The notes below the pieces were generated by a model. It saw nothing but the letters and a program-made list of their open reading frames with translations, ran no database searches and was not told the DNA's origin. From assembly GCF_030816485.1 (NCBI RefSeq), contig NZ_JAUSYC010000001.1, forward strand, positions 558,001 through 622,000: a stretch of DNA of 64,000 bases, in the 5' to 3' direction. This document shows positions 16,309 to 28,797 of the stretch, one piece after another. Origin of the DNA: Arthrobacter sp. B1I2. GTDB lineage: Bacteria; Actinomycetota; Actinomycetes; Actinomycetales; Micrococcaceae. Position numbers and translations under genes: made by a program. Each line of letters begins with the position of its first letter. Position 1 is the stretch's first letter.

Positions 16309-17670
16309 ATGCAGGTGAACTCTGAGGCAACTACTGGGCCAACCACGCTGGAAGACCCCACCGAAGCAGTGCAGCAGGTGCGGCCCGGCACCAAGGCGGC
16401 AGGCGCCGTCGTAAGCCAACAACTAAGTGCCGGTGACGCCGAAAAGGCGGCAGCGCTGCGGAAGATGAAGCTGCTGGCGCTGGGCCTGCTGATTGCCATG
16501 GCCGTGATTTTCGTCTTCGCGTTCGCGCTGCAGAAGGAGTATCCGTGGCTGCAGTACGTGCGCGCGGCGGCTGAGGGCGGCATGGTGGGCGCGCTCGCCG
16601 ACTGGTTCGCCGTGACCGCGCTGTTCAAGTACCCCATGGGCATTAAGATCCCCCACACTGCCATCATCCCGCGACGGAAGGACCAGATCGGCGCCTCCCT
16701 GGGCGAGTTTGTGGAGACCAATTTCCTTTCTGAACAGGTGGTTCAGGACAAGCTGGCGAGCGTTAATATCGCCCGCCGGGCGGGTGTTTGGTTGGCCGCG
16801 CCCGGCGGCGCCGACAGGGTGGCAAAGGAGGGCGCAGCGGTCATTCGTGGCGCCTTCAAGGTTTTGAATGACGACGACGTCCAGGCCGTCATCGAGGGCA
16901 TGGTCCGCAAGCACCTGCTCACGCCGCCGTGGGGGCCTCCGGTGGGCCGGCTGGCGGAGCGGATTTTCCATGACGGACACCATCACACGCTGGTGGACCT
17001 GCTGGTGGACCGCGCGGCGGACTGGGTGGACGACAACCACGAAACCGTAACGCACCTGGTGTCCGACCGGTCCCCCACCTGGGTTCCGCAGTTCGTGGAC
17101 GGGCTGGTGGGCGACAAGGTCTACATCGAGATCCTGAAGTTTGTGCGCGCCGTCCAGGCGGACCCCCGCCACCAAGTGCGGCAGTCGATCGACAAGTACC
17201 TCAACGACCTCGCGCAGGACCTGCAGCATGATCCGGCAATGATCGCACGCGCAGAGGACATCAAGGCACAGGTCCTGGGTGACCCGGAGGTGCGCGAGCT
17301 CGCCTCGCGGACGTGGGGCACCGTCAAGAATGCCCTGCTTGGCGCCGTGGACGATCCCCACAGCGAACTCACCATCAAGTTCAAGGCAGCGGTGCGCGAT
17401 TTTGGATCGCGGCTCGTGGAGGATCCGGAACTGGCCGGGAAGGTCAACGCCTGGATCGGCGACGCCGCGGGGTACCTGGTCAGGACCTACCGTTCGGACA
17501 TCGCAGGGGTCATCACAGACACTGTGGCGCGGTGGGATGCGGAGGAAACCTCGCAGAAGATCGAGCTCCAGGTGGGCAAGGACCTGCAGTTCATCCGCAT
17601 CAACGGCACCGTGGTGGGGTCCCTGGCCGGGCTGGCGATCTTCACGGTGGCGCACCTGATCTTCGGGTGA
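16309..17670 (+). CDS. DUF445 family membrane protein
   Basis: The 453-residue protein has an N-terminal hydrophobic helix (LLALGLLIAMAVIFVFAFAL, about residues 55-75) and the DUF445 hallmark EGGMVGALADWFAVTALFKY near residues 88-107. A long, mostly helical soluble region follows. A final membrane helix (GSLAGLAIFTVAHLIFG) ends the protein. This matches the YjiN/YheB-like layout with both termini near the membrane. Its function is not established. It is divergent from the glycerophosphodiesterase gene with about 50 bases between starts. Confidence 0.9.
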   Translation: MQVNSEATTGPTTLEDPTEAVQQVRPGTKAAGAVVSQQLSAGDAEKAAALRKMKLLALGLLIAMAVIFVFAFALQKEYPWLQYVRAAAEGGMVGALADWFAVTALFKYPMGIKIPHTAIIPRRKDQIGASLGEFVETNFLSEQVVQDKLASVNIARRAGVWLAAPGGADRVAKEGAAVIRGAFKVLNDDDVQAVIEGMVRKHLLTPPWGPPVGRLAERIFHDGHHHTLVDLLVDRAADWVDDNHETVTHLVSDRSPTWVPQFVDGLVGDKVYIEILKFVRAVQADPRHQVRQSIDKYLNDLAQDLQHDPAMIARAEDIKAQVLGDPEVRELASRTWGTVKNALLGAVDDPHSELTIKFKAAVRDFGSRLVEDPELAGKVNAWIGDAAGYLVRTYRSDIAGVITDTVARWDAEETSQKIELQVGKDLQFIRINGTVVGSLAGLAIFTVAHLIFG

Positions 17671-17715
17671 TCTGTTGCCGCGGGCTTGCGACCCGGATAA
17701 ATTCTGACGACGCGG

Positions 17716-17759
17716 AGGTTACTTTTCGCACCCCATATATGGGGTGCGAAAAGTAACCT
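17716..17759. repeat. Perfect 44-bp palindrome between convergent genes
   Basis: The left arm AGGTTACTTTTCGCACCCC runs into a palindromic ATATAT centre and then its exact reverse complement, with no mismatch over 44 bases. It lies between the DUF445 stop (17670) and the PxpA stop (17793). It may work as a two-way terminator or be a mobile palindromic element; as a cruciform it has essentially no loop. Confidence 0.8.
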
Positions 17760-17792
17760 GCGTAGCGCCAGTTAGCGTGGGTGTCGAAATTC

Positions 17793-18542
17793 CTACGCGA
17801 AGGGCTCAAGCCCTACGCCGGCAGCCTCAAGTCCTGCCCGTACGCGGGCGGCCAGCTCTATTGCGGCAGGGGTCCCGCTATGGAGCCGCAGCGAATCCGG
17901 CCGGACCGCAACCACCGTTCCGTCCACGGCCACCACTTCGCCCTTCGTAGCCAGGCGGACGGCGCGCTCAACCACTGCGTCGACGTCGTGCAGGACCGCA
18001 TCCTCCCCGGACAGCGGCAGCAGACTGCCGTCGGCGAGGTAGGCCCGGTCGGCGAAGGCCTCGATGAACACGGGGTGCCCTGCCTCCTTGGCCTGCTTCA
18101 GCAGCTCCGAGCCCGGGAAGCCCAGGATGGGAAGGCCTGGATCGTAGGCGTTGACGGCCGCAACCACGGCCGAGGCCTGCTCGGCGTCGTGAATCAGCGT
18201 CTCGTACAGGGCTCCATGCGGCTTCACGTAGTCCACCGAGGCACCCACGGCGTGCGCCACGCCGTCGAGCGCGCCCAGCTGGTACAGCACGTCACCGAAA
18301 AGCTCATCGAAGCTCATCCCAAGCGCGCGGCGCCCATAGCCGGCCAGATCGCGGTAGCCCAGGTGCGCGCCGACGGTGACATCCAGTTCGTACGCAGCAC
18401 GGCAGGTGTCCAGCATGGTGACGGGGTCGCCGGCATGAAGGCCGCAGGCCACGTTGGCGCTGGTGGCCAGCTGGAACATGGCCGGATCGCCTCCAGTGGT
18501 CCAGGCGCCGAAGGATTGGCCTACGTCAGCGTTGAGATCCAA
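17793..18542 (-). CDS. pxpA: 5-oxoprolinase subunit A (LamB/YcsF family)
   Basis: The 249-residue protein begins with the family signature DLNADVGQSFGAW and contains NVACGLHAGDP, VGAHLGYRD, VKPHGALYE and AFADRAYLADGSLLPL, all characteristic PxpA motifs. PxpA acts with PxpB and PxpC in ATP-dependent opening of 5-oxoproline to glutamate. The start appears to be a TTG at 18542, eight bases after GGAAGG, overlapping the end of the upstream gene by 17 bases. PxpB and PxpC are not adjacent, which is unusual but not rare. Confidence 0.9.
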   Translation of the reverse strand: MDLNADVGQSFGAWTTGGDPAMFQLATSANVACGLHAGDPVTMLDTCRAAYELDVTVGAHLGYRDLAGYGRRALGMSFDELFGDVLYQLGALDGVAHAVGASVDYVKPHGALYETLIHDAEQASAVVAAVNAYDPGLPILGFPGSELLKQAKEAGHPVFIEAFADRAYLADGSLLPLSGEDAVLHDVDAVVERAVRLATKGEVVAVDGTVVAVRPDSLRLHSGTPAAIELAARVRAGLEAAGVGLEPFA

Positions 18543-19338
18543 GTATGTTGCCTTCCAGCGTCAGGTTGTCCGGCCCGGCAGCGGCGGTCAGCTCTCCGGG
18601 GATGGTGTCCGGCATCGGCCCGAACGCCTCACGGGCATTCCTGGCCACCGCACGGCCCATCACGAGGTTACCGGCTCCACCCACCACGGCCCCTATGCCG
18701 AACGGAAGGGCCCTGCCGAACAGTGCAGTTCCCTGGCGCTTGAGCAGGTTCTTGAGGAAAGCCGTCTGGATTCTCTTCCGGACGCTGCCGAATCCCGGCA
18801 CCACCATGGACTTGGACAGCACGTTGCCCCAGGTATTGGTGGCGCTGCCGGATGCCTGCCCGCCGAGAGTTCCCAGGAGGGCTGTGCCCTCCTCACCGAG
18901 CATGATGGCCATGACCATGGTGCCGGCCTTCTCCGGATTGGTGAGGCGGATGCCGTGGAGTTCAGCAAGCGAGGTTGCGTAAAGTGCCGTCGCTTCCAGG
19001 AAACCCACGGTGGCGGCGGCGGAAAGTCCCAGCGACGCCACGGTCCCAACGCCGGGGACGACGGCGGTTGCACCCACCAGGGCGCCGCCGCCGGCAACAG
19101 CACGCAGGTAGTCACGCTCTGCGATGTCCGCCAGCTGCGCAGCGGTGGCCCGTGGATGCTTCTTCTGGAGCCGGCGGATGTAGCCAACCACCAGTGGGCG
19201 TTGGATCTGCACCGCCTTCAGGAGCATGTTGTGGACGCCGGGCTTCGGCTTGCCCTCCGAATCGAACATTGTTCTGTGGGCGGTTTCCTGTGCAATACGT
19301 ACTGCTGGGTTGCTGCGCCGGGCCATGGTCACCTTCAT
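18526..19338 (-). CDS. Hypothetical membrane-associated protein, EcsC-like features
   Basis: The 270-residue protein has a basic N-terminal half followed by hydrophobic, Gly/Ala-rich stretches (GGALVGATAVVPGVGTVASL, GLSAAATVGFLEATALYATS, FGIGAVVGGAGNLVMGRAVA). The alternation of VPGVGT and GIGAVVGGAGN resembles EcsC-like proteins, but I would not assign the family firmly. Its 3' end overlaps pxpA. A perfect TAAGCATGCTTA palindrome lies about 60 bases upstream of its start. Function unknown. Confidence 0.75.
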   Translation of the reverse strand: MKVTMARRSNPAVRIAQETAHRTMFDSEGKPKPGVHNMLLKAVQIQRPLVVGYIRRLQKKHPRATAAQLADIAERDYLRAVAGGGALVGATAVVPGVGTVASLGLSAAATVGFLEATALYATSLAELHGIRLTNPEKAGTMVMAIMLGEEGTALLGTLGGQASGSATNTWGNVLSKSMVVPGFGSVRKRIQTAFLKNLLKRQGTALFGRALPFGIGAVVGGAGNLVMGRAVARNAREAFGPMPDTIPGELTAAAGPDNLTLEGNILGSQR

Positions 19339-19397
19339 TCAAATCGACCTGCAGCGGGTAGGCTGCCGTGCTCTTTCCATCCTATGTGGACAGACAC

Positions 19398-19409
19398 TAA
19401 GCATGCTTA
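19398..19409. promoter_or_regulatory. Perfect 12-bp palindrome TAAGCATGCTTA upstream of the 19338 gene
   Basis: The palindrome lies 60 bases before the ATG at 19338 on the minus strand. Near-identical copies stand upstream of the cassette at 4951 and the gene at 56341. It is a candidate operator or alternative promoter element of an unknown regulator. Confidence 0.5.
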
Positions 19410-19441
19410 ACTTTCCGGTCCGTGGCTCAGGACCGGGCCGC

Positions 19442-19476
19442 TGCTGCGGCAGATTCCGTGGGATCCTGACGCAGCA
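19442..19476 (-). terminator. Weak stem-loop downstream of purU
   Basis: TGCTGCG (19442-19448) pairs with CGCAGCA (19470-19476), with three more pairs inside after one mismatch. It lies 14 bases beyond the purU stop on the minus strand. There is no T run. Confidence 0.35.
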
Positions 19477-19489
19477 ACAGGGATTGAGG

Positions 19490-20434
19490 TCAGCGCAGGA
19501 CCACGGTCCGGCCGCCGGACAGGATGACCCGGCCTTCAGCGTGCCAGCGCACGGCATTGGTCAGGGCGCGGCACTCGGCATCCTTGCCCACCCGCACCAG
19601 GTCGGCCGGCGTGTAGGTGTGGTCCACCTCGATGACCTGCTGGGAAATGATCGGTCCCTCGTCAAGCTCGGAGTTGACGTAATGAGCGGTGGCGCCCACC
19701 GTCTTCACACCCCGCTCGTAGGCCTGGTGGTAGGGCCGGGCCCCCTTGAAGCTCGGAAGGAACGAATGGTGGATGTTGATGGCCCTCCCACTGAGCCGGG
19801 AGGTTGTGCCGTCACTGAGAACCTGCATATAACGTGCCAGCACCACCAGTTCCACACCGTACGCGTCCACCAACTCAAGCAGCCGGGTTTCCGCCTCGGG
19901 CTTCGTTTCCGGCGTGACCGGGATCAGGTGGAACGGAACGCCGTGCCATTCCGCAAGGCCGGCCGTGTCCGGATGGTTGGAGACCACCGCAACGATTTCC
20001 ACCGGCAGGTCGCCGTCCCGTGCCCGGACAAGGAGGTCGTTCAGGCAGTGCTCGTATTTGGACACCATCACCAGGATCCGCTGCCGGCGGCTATGCGGCT
20101 CCAGCCGCCATTCCATGCCCCAGTCCCCCGCAACGGGACCGAACCGCTCGCGCAGCATCCCGCCGTCGAACTCTTCCTGTGCGGTGAAATGCACCCGCAT
20201 GAAGAACTCACCCGATGCCTTGTCACCAAACTGCTTGATGTCCACGATGTAGCACTCCTGCGCCAGGAGGAACGTGGCTACAGCCTGGACGATGCCCAGC
20301 GAATCCCGGCATTTGAACGTGAGGATGAAATCGGTGGCAGGTGACGGTGCACCCTCGGGATCGCCGGGCATTCCGGCCGGCTGTGCGGCGGGCTGTGCGG
20401 CGGACATGACAGTTGCTGAACCGCCGGCCGTCAT
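19490..20434 (-). CDS. purU: Formyltetrahydrofolate deformylase
   Basis: The 314-residue protein has an N-terminal ACT domain (FILTFKCRDSLGIVQAVATF, about residues 36-110), then a formyltransferase-type hydrolase domain. The latter carries NIHHSFLPSFKGARPYHQAY and AHYVNSELDEGPIISQ, the PurU active-site features. It hydrolyses 10-formyl-THF to formate and THF and so balances the one-carbon pool. The ATG at 20434 overlaps the permease stop as ATGA, so it is in the same riboswitch-controlled operon. In E. coli PurU is regulated by glycine and methionine, which fits control by a glycine riboswitch here. The N-terminal 25 residues are an Ala/Pro-rich extension; an ATG at 20407 is possible. Confidence 0.95.
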   Translation of the reverse strand: MTAGGSATVMSAAQPAAQPAGMPGDPEGAPSPATDFILTFKCRDSLGIVQAVATFLLAQECYIVDIKQFGDKASGEFFMRVHFTAQEEFDGGMLRERFGPVAGDWGMEWRLEPHSRRQRILVMVSKYEHCLNDLLVRARDGDLPVEIVAVVSNHPDTAGLAEWHGVPFHLIPVTPETKPEAETRLLELVDAYGVELVVLARYMQVLSDGTTSRLSGRAINIHHSFLPSFKGARPYHQAYERGVKTVGATAHYVNSELDEGPIISQQVIEVDHTYTPADLVRVGKDAECRALTNAVRWHAEGRVILSGGRTVVLR

Positions 20435-21972
20435 TTCCTGGCCTGCTCAGCCTCGTGCGCAGCAGGATCAGCATCCCGGCCCGCGTTCCGCCCGACGGCG
20501 GCTTCGTCGGCGCGAAGCTCAGCCCGGAAGACCTCGAAGCGGGCCAGGTGCGCGGGCCGGCGCCGCAGAATGGCCCATGCCACGCCGAGGACGGCGAACC
20601 AGATGGGCGTTACCAGCAGGGCGATGAGCGTGTCCGGCTGGGTTGTCAGGGCCCAAAGGACGAAGGCGAAGAACGCGTAGACCACCCACACTGCGGGGAT
20701 GCCGCCGGGCATCTTGAACTTGGAAGCCGCGTGCAGGTGCGGGCGCCGGCGCCGGAAGGAGATGTAGCTGGCCAGGATGATCGACCAGACGAAGACGAAG
20801 CAGACGGCTGACACGGTGGTGACCATTTCGAACGCCTTGCCAATATCCTGGCCGGCATACATGAGTACGACGCCGGAGAGCAGCAGGACGCAGGACAGGA
20901 ACAGTGCGTTGCTGGGCACCTTCCTCCTGGACAGGCGGCTGAAGAGGTTAGGGGCATCGCCTTCCTGGGCGAGGCCGAAGACCATGCGGGAGGTGGAGTA
21001 GATGCCGGAGTTGGCGGAGGACATTGCCGAGGTGAGGACCACCAGGTTGACCACAGTGGCTGCGGCGCCGAGGCCGGCCAGGGAGAACATTCCGATGAAG
21101 GGGCTGTGGCCTGCGGCGAACTGTGTCCAAGGGGTGACGGCCATCAGGATGATCAGCGCGCCAACGTAGAAGAGCAGCACGCGGACGGGGATGGCGTTGA
21201 TGGCCCTGGGCAGGGTGCGCTCGGGGTTCTTGGCCTCGGCGGCCGTGGTGCCCACCAGTTCGATGCCTACGAAGGCGAACACTGCGATCTGGAATCCGGC
21301 CACGAAGCCCATGAATTCGTTGGGGAAGAACCCGCCGTGGCTCCACAGGTTGGTGAAGCTTGCCGTGCCCGCGTCGCTCTGGAAGCCGGTGAAGATCATG
21401 AAGAGACCCACGATGATCAGGGCAGCGATGGCGATGATCTTGATGAGGGCGAACCAGAACTCGGTCTCGCCGAAAGCCTTGACGGTGGCGAGGTTCAGCA
21501 GGAGCAGGATGGCCACCGTGGCCAGGCCCGGGATCCAGAGCGGCAGGGCCGGCCAAAGTTCCCGTGAGTAGCCGGCGATGGCGATGACGTCCGCGATTCC
21601 GGTGATCACCCAGCAGAACCAGTACGTCCAGCCGGTGAAGAAGCCTGCCCAGGGCCCCAGGAGGTCAGCTGCGAAGTCGCTGAAGGACTTGTAGTTCAGG
21701 TTGCTCAGCAGCAGTTCGCCCATGGCCCGCATGACGAAGAAGAGCATGAAGCCGATGATCGTGTACACGAAGATCACGGATGGGCCGGCCGCGGAGATGG
21801 TCTTGCCCGAGCCCATGAAGAGGCCGGTTCCAATCGCGCCGCCGATGGCGATGAGCTGGATATGCCGGTTGGTAAGCTGCCGCTCCAGGTGGGGAGGCTC
21901 GCTGCGGGCTGCCGTGGTGGCGCCGTGATTGCGGGCTGGTTCGCCGTTGGACGTGGGGGGATGAATCGCCAT
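20431..21972 (-). CDS. Amino acid permease, CycA-like (glycine/D-serine/D-alanine type)
   Basis: The 513-residue APC-superfamily protein has twelve predicted membrane helices. The family motif LTNRHIQLIAIGGAIGTGLF lies near residues 30-49, followed by GSGKTISAAGPS and later AFVGIELVGTTAAEAKNPER. Sequence style is close to the D-serine/D-alanine/glycine transporter group. I chose the ATG at 21972, preceded by GGAGTTCCTC, rather than one four codons upstream. A tandem glycine riboswitch in its leader (22021-22208) makes glycine or a closely related substrate likely. It is followed by purU with a four-base overlap. Confidence 0.9.
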   Translation of the reverse strand: MAIHPPTSNGEPARNHGATTAARSEPPHLERQLTNRHIQLIAIGGAIGTGLFMGSGKTISAAGPSVIFVYTIIGFMLFFVMRAMGELLLSNLNYKSFSDFAADLLGPWAGFFTGWTYWFCWVITGIADVIAIAGYSRELWPALPLWIPGLATVAILLLLNLATVKAFGETEFWFALIKIIAIAALIIVGLFMIFTGFQSDAGTASFTNLWSHGGFFPNEFMGFVAGFQIAVFAFVGIELVGTTAAEAKNPERTLPRAINAIPVRVLLFYVGALIILMAVTPWTQFAAGHSPFIGMFSLAGLGAAATVVNLVVLTSAMSSANSGIYSTSRMVFGLAQEGDAPNLFSRLSRRKVPSNALFLSCVLLLSGVVLMYAGQDIGKAFEMVTTVSAVCFVFVWSIILASYISFRRRRPHLHAASKFKMPGGIPAVWVVYAFFAFVLWALTTQPDTLIALLVTPIWFAVLGVAWAILRRRPAHLARFEVFRAELRADEAAVGRNAGRDADPAAHEAEQARK

Positions 21973-22020
21973 GAGGAACTCCATCGATAAAGCGGCTTCT
22001 TGGGTGCCGCAAAAGATTTG

Positions 22021-22208
22021 GTTCCTCCCCGCTCTGTTGTGGACCTGAGAGTTTCCGCAGCCAAAGCCGCTTGCACCGTCGGTGAGCCAGGGACATGCCT
22101 GGCTGCTTTCCAGAGTTGCCTGTCCGCGGCGGTACGGGGGCCTGAGAGTTTCCTGGGGAGGATTTGCTCCTACGGCGCCTGCTGGATGTACCGGCAGGGC
22201 TCTCCCGC
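22021..22208 (-). ncRNA. Tandem glycine riboswitch controlling the permease-purU operon
   Basis: Read on the minus strand, the first aptamer has CGGGAGAG, then GGCGCCGTAGGAGCAA and AACTCTCAGGC. A short linker leads to the second aptamer with ACTCTGGAAAGC, CACCGACGGTGCAAGC and AACTCTCAGGTCC, ending in AGAGCGGGGAGGAACC. These are the conserved elements of the cooperative two-aptamer glycine riboswitch. It ends about 48 bases before the permease ATG. On-switch or off-switch behaviour cannot be decided from sequence alone. It shares 33 identical bases (22150-22182) with the plus-strand riboswitch. Confidence 0.92.
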
Positions 22209-22342
22209 CGCAGGTCGAAGGCGTGTTCAGTTGGAAGCCGCAGCCTTTTGGGCCACAGCCGTCATGCGATGGGATGGGCGCCGGCAACCAGCCGCTCCGG
22301 ATACGCTGAGCCAGCCACTGGCAGGCGCCGATCCCGGGGTTC

Positions 22343-22372
22343 AGTGTGGTGTCCGTCACGATCGAATGTCAA
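22343..22372 (-). promoter_or_regulatory. Candidate promoter for the permease riboswitch transcript
   Basis: On the minus strand a consensus -35 TTGACA (22367-22372) is followed after 18 bases by CACACT (22343-22348), a plausible -10. Transcription would begin near 22336, upstream of the minus-strand riboswitch. For the plus strand, TTGTGA near 22471 followed by TGAATA near 22494 is a weaker candidate for the gcvP leader. The 307 bases between the two riboswitches hold no gene I can support. Confidence 0.4.
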
Positions 22373-22515
22373 ACCCCTCCCGACACAAAGCAGGTGCCAG
22401 CGCGCTTCAGATGCCGGGTCCAGCCCCAAACGCTGCCGCCGATTTGCCAGAGGGCCGCATATCCCGATACCTTGTGAGCCGAATCACCCACATTTGAATA
22501 AGCCTTTCGAGCTGT

Positions 22516-22720
22516 GACGGGAGAGTCCTCCCGGCATCCACCGGGCAGGCGCCGTAGGAGCAAATCCTCCCCAGGAATCTCTCAGGCCCACGTACCGTCA
22601 TGGCGAGGCGACTCTGGAAAGCAACCGGGCTTCAGTCCGGTTCACCGACGGTGCAAGCGGCCCCCTGCCAAGAGCAGGCAACGCGGAATCTCTCAGGTCC
22701 AATACAGAGCGGGGAGGAAC
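22516..22720 (+). ncRNA. Tandem glycine riboswitch controlling gcvP
   Basis: Aptamer 1 has GACGGGAGAG, GGCGCCGTAGGAGCAAATCC and AATCTCTCAGGCCCA (about 22516-22592). Aptamer 2 has ACTCTGGAAAGCAACC, CACCGACGGTGCAAGC and AATCTCTCAGGTCC (about 22608-22700), ending in AGAGCGGGGAGGAACC. This is the classic pair of glycine aptamers found before gcv operons. The gcvP ATG lies about 48 bases downstream, behind GGAGTTCCTC, the same leader as in the permease operon. Confidence 0.95.
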
Positions 22721-22767
22721 CCATCACACGCCGTGCCACCTCAGGCCGGCCAGAACCGGAGTTCCTC

Positions 22768-25620
<2,853 letters not shown>

Positions 25621-25631
25621 GGACCGGCACC

Positions 25632-26768
25632 ATGACCGAGAACTACACCGCCCTTTACGACGAGCACAAAAAGCTCGGAGCCTCGTTCACGGACTTCGGC
25701 GGCTGGCAGATGCCGCTCAAGTACGAATCCGAACTCGCCGAGCACCACGCTGTCCGCAGCGCTGCCGGCCTGTTCGATCTCTCCCACATGGGCGAGGTCT
25801 GGGTGACCGGCCCGGACGCCGCCGCCTTCCTGGATTACGCCCTCGCAGGGAAACTCTCCGCGGTGGCTGTTGGAAAGGCGAAGTACTCGCTGATCTGCGA
25901 TGCCGACGGCGGCATCATCGACGACCTCATCACCTACCGCCGGCCGTCCCCCGAAGAGGGCATGGACAAGTACCTCGTAGTGCCCAATGCGGGCAACGCC
26001 GCCGTGGTAGCCAAGGAACTCCTGGCACGCTCCGCCAACTTTGACGTCACAGTGGAGGACGCCTCTGCGGAGACTTCGCTGATCGCCGTGCAGGGGCCGA
26101 ATTCCGAAGCGATCCTCCTGCAGCTGGTCCCGGCCGAACAGCACGGACTGGTCGCGGAGTTGAAGTACTACGCCGCCGTCGAGGTGGAAATCAACGGGCA
26201 GGACCTGTTGTTGGCCCGTACCGGCTACACCGGCGAGGACGGCTTCGAAATCTACATCCCCAACGGGGACGCAGCCGGCCTGTGGGAAGCGCTGCTGGAA
26301 GTTGGCGCCGGCCACGGGCTGATCCCCGCCGGGCTTGCCTGCCGCGACTCCCTCCGTCTCGAGGCCGGGATGCCGCTCTACGGCAACGAACTCTCCCGCC
26401 GCACCAACGCCTACGCGGCCGGGCTGGGCCCTGTGGTGTCGCTGGCAAAGGAGAGCGACTTCGTGGGCAAGGAAGCCCTGGCCGCCATCAAGGCCGCAGG
26501 AGTCGGTTCAACCATGGGGCAAAAGCTGGTGGGCCTCAAGGGCACCGGACGACGGGCCGCCCGAGCCCACTACTCCGTCCTGAAGGCCGGCAGCCTCGTG
26601 GGGGAAGTGACCTCCGGCCAGCCCTCCCCCACCCTCGGCTACCCCATTGCCATGGCCTACGTTGACGTCGAATTCGCAGAAGTCGGCACCATGCTGGACG
26701 TTGACCTTCGCGGCAAGCCGGAGCGCTTCGAAGTGGTAGCTCTCCCCTTTTATAAGCGAAGCAAGTAA
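25632..26768 (+). CDS. gcvT: Aminomethyltransferase, glycine cleavage T protein
   Basis: The 378-residue protein transfers the methylene group from aminomethyl-lipoyl-GcvH to THF, releasing ammonia. It starts TALYDEHKKLGASFTDFGGW, with LFDLSHMGEV, RTGYTGEDGFEIY and CRDSLRLEAGMPLYGNEL, all GcvT signatures. The ATG at 25632 follows AAGGAC. Length is normal. A 174-base gap containing one arm of a 35-bp inverted repeat separates it from gcvH. Confidence 0.97.
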   Translation: MTENYTALYDEHKKLGASFTDFGGWQMPLKYESELAEHHAVRSAAGLFDLSHMGEVWVTGPDAAAFLDYALAGKLSAVAVGKAKYSLICDADGGIIDDLITYRRPSPEEGMDKYLVVPNAGNAAVVAKELLARSANFDVTVEDASAETSLIAVQGPNSEAILLQLVPAEQHGLVAELKYYAAVEVEINGQDLLLARTGYTGEDGFEIYIPNGDAAGLWEALLEVGAGHGLIPAGLACRDSLRLEAGMPLYGNELSRRTNAYAAGLGPVVSLAKESDFVGKEALAAIKAAGVGSTMGQKLVGLKGTGRRAARAHYSVLKAGSLVGEVTSGQPSPTLGYPIAMAYVDVEFAEVGTMLDVDLRGKPERFEVVALPFYKRSK

Positions 26769-26840
26769 CAACGTGCGCACCGTCGCTCCAACCTTTCGGC
26801 AAGTGAGTGACTACGCCCATGGTGGCTGAGCGGATTCCGG

Positions 26841-26875
26841 AAGCGTGCGTCAAAGCGACGAAGGAGCAGCACGCG
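26841..26875. repeat. Left arm of a perfect 35-bp inverted repeat flanking gcvH-glyA
   Basis: The 35 bases are the exact reverse complement of 28673-28707, 1.8 kb away after glyA. Each copy contains its own short inverted ends (GCGTGC near one end, GCACGC near the other), so a single copy can also fold as a hairpin. It occupies the gcvT-gcvH gap. Confidence 0.85.
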
Positions 26876-26942
26876 GAGGAATTCGGTCAGACGCCACCCA
26901 ACTGAACCACGACCTGTTTTTGATGAGTAAGGAAAATAGATA

Positions 26943-27322
26943 ATGAGCAAAGTTGTTTCTGAACTGAAGTACTCCGCCGAGCACGAGTGGGTTGCCGCTG
27001 ACGGAGCCGGACCTGCGGGGATCGGAATATCTGCCGTCGCCGCCGATGCCCTGGGCGACATCGTGTACGTGGACCTGCCCGAGGTGGGCTCCACCGTTAC
27101 CGCCGGCGAGACCTGCGGCGAGGTGGAATCCACCAAGTCCGTCTCCGACCTTTACGCTCCGGTGACCGGTGAGGTCATCGAGATCAACGACGGCGTGGTG
27201 TCCGACCCCGCCCTGATCAACACCGATCCCTACGGGGCCGGCTGGCTCTTCAAGGTGGCCGTTACAGAGGAAGGCCCGCTCATGTCGGCCGAGGAATACG
27301 CAGCAGCGAACGGCGGCGAGCT

Positions 27323-27326
<4 letters not shown>
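26943..27326 (+). CDS. gcvH: Glycine cleavage system H protein
   Basis: The 127-residue carrier protein has the lipoyl attachment site [19 protein letters not shown] with the modified lysine at K65. The N-terminus [12 protein letters not shown] and the later [11 protein letters not shown] are typical. It shuttles the aminomethyl group between GcvP and GcvT, and its lipoyl group is reoxidised by a dihydrolipoamide dehydrogenase not encoded here. The ATG follows AAGGAAAATAGATA. Its stop overlaps a GTG of glyA. lipA, needed to make its cofactor, lies downstream at 30239. Confidence 0.97.
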
Positions 27327-28639
<1,313 letters not shown>

Positions 28640-28672
28640 TCCCCTGCGGGACCGTCGGACCGGACATTTTCA

Positions 28673-28707
28673 CGCGTGCTGCTCCTTCGTCGCTTTGACG
28701 CACGCTT
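28673..28707. repeat. Right arm of the 35-bp inverted repeat, within a larger hairpin
   Basis: This is the exact reverse complement of 26841-26875. Around it, CCGGACATTTTC (from 28660) pairs imperfectly with GAAAAGTCCGG (to 28722), giving a nested palindromic unit of about 63 bases in the glyA-sdaA gap. The structure is that of a REP- or MITE-like element without a coding region. Confidence 0.8.
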
Positions 28708-28797
28708 TCGAAAAGTCCGGCTCCGCCAGCCCCTCGTGCCCACGTCGCCTTGGTGACGCTCTACCCGCCCGCTACACGACTAGTAAGGAATCCCACC

